Source of the DNA: Hirudinaria manillensis
Lineage: Eukaryota; Annelida; Clitellata; Hirudinida; Hirudinidae
Reading direction: 5' to 3'
Assembly (NCBI GenBank): GCA_034509925.1
Contig: CM067527.1
Span: forward strand, 6,239,501-6,303,500
DNA length: 64,000 nucleotides
Under the pieces are notes generated by a model. The model was given only the letters and a program-made list of their open reading frames with translations, searched no databases and was not told the origin of the DNA. This document shows, one piece after another, positions 58,667 to 64,000 of this stretch (positions within the stretch are counted from its first letter, which is position 1; each line of letters starts with the position of its first letter). Made by a program: the position numbers and the translations under genes.

Positions 58667-61053
58667 TCACCCGAAGATGTTCTTGCAGTTGTTGATGACA
58701 AACTCCACCAATTGACCCTGTTGCATGAGGCTGAGGGCGAGGTTAGAATCTTTGGAGGCCTTTTCGGGCCACAAGAGGGTCGGGCCAAAGACGATGGCCA
58801 TGCCCTGCACGTTCATCCTGTTGTCTCGACTGTGTTCAAGGACTCTGTAAGGCAATGGTGATGATGATGTTGTGACCAGTATTTTAGTATTATAAACCAT
58901 ATAAAGTATATATATATGCTTTACCATTACGGAAGCATCTATAGTCTATTTGAGTTAAACCAGGAATATTAATAATTGTAATTATTTAAAAAATATTTCA
59001 CAATTTCTTAAATTTGCTACTCAAACAACAACAACAACAACAACATTTCTTAATTTCTTTATAAACATAGACTAAAAACAAAACATAAAAAAATAAAATT
59101 AAAAAGACAATCAATAAATACAAATTAAAAATCATTTAAAAATCATTTACTTTGCAAAATGCCTGAAGAGAAACTTCATCGTTTGTCGGTGTGCGCTTGG
59201 AAGTTGTTTTATGAGTTCCTTGAGGGTATTCAAGTTGTCTGCACAGGAGATAGTATTGTAGTATTTGATATTGTTTGGTTGATGAATATATATTTAACAC
59301 AATTTGGGTATTAATAGCAATAATTAATATATTAACTTTCAATATCAGCAATAATAGACAGATAATGACAATAATAATAAAAATAATAATAGTAATATTA
59401 ATAATAGTAATATTAATAATAATTCTGATAAAGATTCATTCTACAAAATAACTTAAGAGGCAGAAATATTTTTGTAAACCACCACTAGGAATATTTGCTA
59501 TCACAGCTTTTAGAATGAATTATGCAGGAATGGCTCACTCAGTGAAGCCAGGAAGGACTGAAAGTGCTTGAAGGTGAACAGTGGCTCTGACAGCTCCCTA
59601 AAGAAGAGTTTGAGTGCCCCTGTTATGGTATGGATGTCCCAGATGGCATCTTGGAGATTATAGTATTCGTCTGGTGGAGAAATTGGTGGAGTGTTAAGCT
59701 ATTGTCTGTCAAGCTATGAAATCATTGCCACAGGATAAATATTCATCCAGTTTCAATAAATTTCATGTTGCATAAATAAATATAATTTTCTCACAAAGAT
59801 AATAACGACTGCAACACGGTCTTCATCAAACAATTCAAATCAAAGCCAATCAGAAACTCAAATAAAACAAAAGTAAATTATGGATTATTTGCCTGCAAAA
59901 CAAAAATATAAAATATCAAAATCTGCACAAAAGCAGTTGGTCATTGATTGACAAACACTGCAAAGACTCAAAGCGCTATTATTATTATTATTATTATTAT
60001 TACACAAGGCACGGGCGAACCCCTATTGAGTAATTAATCACGACTTTAATAATAAACGTTAACGATAAATATTCGACGCTCACTGAGATCAACCATACTC
60101 CTGAGCTTCTGAACGGAGGACACGTTCGCACTGACCCTGTACAGACCGTCGATGGTCAGACCTGAAACCATGAGGAGTACAAGAAAATCAGTACAAGCCA
60201 CCGTATTGTTTTGTAGGTCGAGGACATATGTTTTTGTATATCGACATAAGAAGATGTCGGGATGGTTTTCGAGCCATCTCGTGCTAGAGGAATGCACTGC
60301 CCGAGAGTTGCAAAACAACAACGTTACTGTAGGCCTCAGGTCACTATGGTAACCTTAGGCAACCACTTTATAAATGCTTATCAGGTTAACGTGCCAGGGA
60401 GCACAAGATCTGATCATGTTAAAGTGAAAAAGAGGCCTGAAGTGCACATCAACATTTTAAATTTAAGAGTAGAAATTCTTCCACTCAGTACCATTTCCTG
60501 AAGATGAAGAGATAATGGCTTTGAGATAACAGAAACATGATTGTCTCTTAACTACAAATTAAAAGAATAATAGTTCTTTAATGGTTCAACTAATGTCGAA
60601 CCAATTATGATGATGATGATAACATTCATTTTAAACAGGAAATGATAAGAGAGGCTTTTGTAGTTGACAGAAATTAAAAGCAATAAAACCATGACATTCA
60701 TTTATCATGAAGAAAAGACTTCCTTTAATGCTCCAAAGATGTCACGACAAACACAAACACGAACAGCATGACTTGAATTGACAAAGGGACACGAAAAGGT
60801 GGCAAACAATGTATTCTATAAAATGTAATAAGGCCATAAAATTATAGTAATAGGTTGTGGCAAAGATGACAATGACGTCGATAATCATTACCGATAAATT
60901 AACTAATTATTGGTTTTATGATCATCATCATCATCTCACCTCGAGCCTCGATGGCCAGCACGCACTCTGTGACAAATCTTGGCACGTTCCCCTTCTCCCT
61001 CTCACAGATTGCAACCAACGATGAGCCGAAAGTCACCTCTGAAGGTGGTCATA

Positions 61054-61109
<56 letters not shown>

Positions 61110-62765
61110 GCAAAATCAACAATAATTATGGTAAGTGGTAATAAATAACATAAGTGGCCAAAATGATTTTAATCATCACTACTGATAATGTTAAATATGA
61201 AATATTCATATGCAATGATATTGTTAATCAATAATAAATATTCAACAGTAATCATGATAATGATGATGATGATGATGATGATGATAGTAATAATTATGAT
61301 TGTTATCCTTGAAAACGTTTGCAGCGTGATTATCAAAAGTAGCAGGGAGAAGCAGAAGCATAAAAGTACTTATTTGAATGTAGGCTAAAAGAGGGATTCA
61401 GGCAAAAAAAATTATAGCTAGTGATAACGATGATGATGACTTTGATGATGATGATGACTTTGATGAGATAATAACAGTGTCCATGAAGGTGACTTGTTTC
61501 AGCAAATGAGGGTTTCTTTAGTAATAAAAAATAAAATCTAACTGAATGACTTTTTTTGATTAATAACCAAAAAAAAGTTAGAATTGAAATAAAAAGCAGA
61601 AATAAATCAATAAGACAACAATGAGTTATGAAAAAGGTGGAACAGGAAAAGAACATAAATGTTCCTAATTCAATGACCACCACCTCCATGGCTGCTGACA
61701 CCATCACCATCATCATCATGACTATCGAAATCATCATCACCACCACGATACCTTTGTAGATGCCCCTCTTTTTAATCGACTCCTTGGACGGTCGCCCGAG
61801 CAGGAACTTCTTGAGTCTTTCGGCAATCGTCTGCTTCGACTCGACGATGTCGCACGACGACAGAGAGAGGTCTGAATGTTGTCGCGTGTTGTTGGGGAGG
61901 TTGTGCGGTGTTGTTGTGTGTTGGGGAGGTTGCGTGGTGTTGTCGTGTGTTGGGGAGGTTGTGCGGTGTTGTCGTGAATGTCAAGATGTCACCGATGATT
62001 CGATGTGAGTTTGGGAGAAAAGTTATACGAATGCAAATGTCGTGCAATGGCAAAGCCAATGTCTTCATCACATGTCAATCAATACAGCCACCATCATAAA
62101 TCATCTTCATTAGAAAATATAATTTTCTCATCATACATCAACATATATCTCAAAATCATCTTCGCTACAAGAAATTACAGGCATTCACTTGTTCTGATCT
62201 ATCCATGTAACAAACACATGTTGTTAGAGTTTATGTTACCCATATTATGTCGCTGACAGAAATTGTAAATTCTCGATGTTAGCATTATTATCGAATAATT
62301 AATATTATTCCTTATTATTACTTTATCCACTCTTGATCAATGGCAGATTTTTGGCAAAGGAGACTTTGGAACATGGACTAGCAGTGGTAGTAACTGACAC
62401 TAACACCACACAACCCTCCCTGGCAGAACAAATTTGTCTAAATAATGCACTTCCCCCATCTCTAAATTGGCCAGAGATTTTGAACAAAGTTAATGGAACC
62501 AATCACGGTTCTTAGCAAAGCCACCTTTGATCAGGAATTTACGAGAGTTAGAAACGTTTTAATTGCTCTGATTTTAGGTGAAAAATCAAGGAAATTTTAA
62601 AGTAATTTGAAAAGGAAATCAAAATCAAATAATTATTGTTGAAAAATTGAATAAATTATCAACTAAAATCATCAAGAAATGAACTCAAAGGAATACGAAA
62701 GTTCAAGCATTGCAGGATTGTTTGGTGATGATATGGCAACTGTGGCAGTGATAATGTGATAACAG

Positions 62766-62812
<47 letters not shown>

Positions 62813-63006
62813 GGTGTTATTTTTATTGCTAGTGATTATGATAGCCATAATGGTGATGATGACGATAGTTGTCACTCTCACCTGGTTTGTTCTTGCTGAG
62901 AGATCCTGCAGTTTCAGGCATGAGACCCTGGCAGATTGTTGAATAAATATTTTTGTTAGAATCATTAAATCATGGAAAATAATCAATGAGTTAAGGGGAA
63001 CCATTT

Positions 63007-63041
<35 letters not shown>

Positions 63042-63839
63042 AATAAATTAATTGATTGGATGTGACATCTATTTAATTAAGTCTAAAAATAAACACGAAT
63101 TTAATAATGAAAACAAGATGAATGCAATGAACGTAACGTAAACAATTTGTGAGTCTTTTAATAACTGAAAGAATGATAGAATAATTCTACATAATTCTAA
63201 TGGCTGTAAAACAAAACAAAAATGGAGACTCAAAACAAATTCCTAGATTAGGAATTCCCCGACATCGAGTCTAAAAATAGAACAGTAATAGGGGCAGAGC
63301 TGAGGTCGCACTGACGGATTCGAGTGCTGAGATGTTGTTTTGGATGGACTGCTTCCAGTGGAGGTTGTTGTCAACATCGTCATGGAACAACAGGAAGTGG
63401 GTCTTGGTGGTTGTCAATAGCTGGAAGGATGGATGGATGGATGAATGAATGAACGAATGGAATGATTGATGGATGAATGAATGGGTGCATGAAGAGCTGG
63501 AAAGATGGATGAATGAGCATGAATGGAATGATTGATGGTTGAATGAATGAACGAATGCATGGATTGGTTTATGGATTGATAAATGATCACATGCTAACAA
63601 CTATAATCATATTAAAAACATTAATAGATGTTATCACACCATAACAACAAGTTAACATGATCACCCAGGATTTCATATTAATCATCATCATCATCGTTAT
63701 CATCTCCATCATCCCCGTTATCTTCACAACTCACCATGAACGCATCCTTCTTAACGTTTTTATCCTCAGGTGCCGAGGTGACCTTGCAACCTTTGAGGTC
63801 GACGGTGAATTCGGGTTTGCCCAGCGAGGAGATTGACCT
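58667..63839 (-). CDS. PH-RhoGAP protein, ARHGAP9/12/15/27-like (3' part; 5' end beyond the window)
   Basis: Exons: 63735-63839, 63316-63420, 62882-62927, 61752-61871, 60940-61038, 60084-60161, 59539-59670, 59151-59238, 58667-58844. They join in phase to 316 residues plus stop. The first two exons give the last strands and helix of a PH domain (KPEFTVDLKGCKV, THFLLFHDD). Next is the linker RLKKFLLGRPSKESIKKRGI, typical of the ARHGAP9/12/15/27 group. The RhoGAP domain follows: VTFGSSLVAICE, VPRFVTECVLAIEARGL, DGLYRVSANVSSVQKLR with the arginine finger (LYRVS), LKLFFRELSEPLF, LKELIKQLPSAHRQTMKFL and NVQGMAIVFGPTLLWPE. It should speed GTP hydrolysis on Rac/Cdc42/Rho-type GTPases at membranes. 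N-terminal WW or SH3 domains known in this group would lie to the right of the window, so the exact member is unresolved. Confidence 0.9.
61051..61107. repeat. (AAT)n microsatellite in a RhoGAP intron
   Basis: A pure AAT triplet run. Comparable runs occur at 62766-62811 and 63006-63044 in neighbouring introns of the same gene. Confidence 0.95.
63421..63580. repeat. Degenerate GATG/GAAT tetranucleotide tract
   Basis: A tetranucleotide array of GGAT, GAAT and GATT variants fills most of the intron between RhoGAP exons 63316-63420 and 63735-63839. It creates a spurious minus-strand frame rich in His, Ser and Phe. Confidence 0.85.
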
Positions 63840-64000
63840 CTGTATTGAAGCATTTCGAATGAGAGAACATAACGACGGATGATCTTAAGAAGAAAATAAC
63901 TTCAGGAACGTTTATGAACATGATGATTTCAATGAAATTGTATGGAAATCTGTATGGAGATGATAATTATGTTGATAATGATAGTTTATTCATATAGCTC

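Noticed and set aside
63271-63600. His/Ser/Phe-rich repetitive minus-strand frame
   Set aside because: It combines a RhoGAP exon with the adjoining GATG tetranucleotide tract. Only 63316-63420 is coding.

Overview
This window is nuclear DNA from an intron-rich invertebrate animal. Exons are short, GT-AG introns are small, the DNA is visibly AT-rich, and GAT/AAT triplet repeats fill many introns. Animal-specific proteins are present (NPAT, EGF, TSP1 and IPT domain proteins). Two short stretches resemble TTAGGG telomere repeat, which would fit a non-insect lineage. I cannot name the phylum from sequence alone. All gene models were built by hand from splice sites, reading phase and remembered family patterns; none was checked by alignment.

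Left part (1-22 kb): a complete VPS35 gene (19 exons, + strand, 826 aa; retromer core) is followed by a small three-exon metallothionein gene (+). Convergent to it is a 13-exon gene (-, 972 aa) for a type I membrane protein: signal peptide, mucin-like stalk with a 30-bp coding minisatellite, three EGF domains, about three plexin-type IPT/TIG domains, one membrane helix and a 140-residue tail with no visible enzyme domain. Next come a 5'-truncated non-LTR retrotransposon of the R2-like, restriction-like-endonuclease type, and an intronless UBE2Z-like ubiquitin-conjugating enzyme (+).

Middle part (22-49 kb, all minus strand): a roughly 34-exon gene for a secreted protein with nine discoidin/fucolectin-like (FTP) domains, each split over two phase-1 exons. 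Upstream of it lies a tandem family of six intronless CCHC zinc-knuckle genes of the CNBP/GIS2 type. The outermost copy has eight knuckles and the other five have five; two copies with their spacers are clearly recent duplicates. A 44-bp perfect inverted repeat sits between copies 1 and 2.

Right part (49-64 kb, minus strand): a secreted protein with six TSP1 and two EGF domains (10 exons, 511 aa); an NPAT-like LisH protein (5 exons, 648 aa), expected to be a histone-gene transcription co-activator; and the 3' half of a PH-RhoGAP gene of the ARHGAP9/12/15/27 type that runs off the right edge.

The genes do not form one pathway. Housekeeping genes (VPS35, UBE2Z-like, NPAT, ARHGAP) are interleaved with extracellular-matrix, lectin and receptor genes (IPT receptor, FTP lectin, TSP1-EGF) and with one locally expanded nucleic-acid-binding family.
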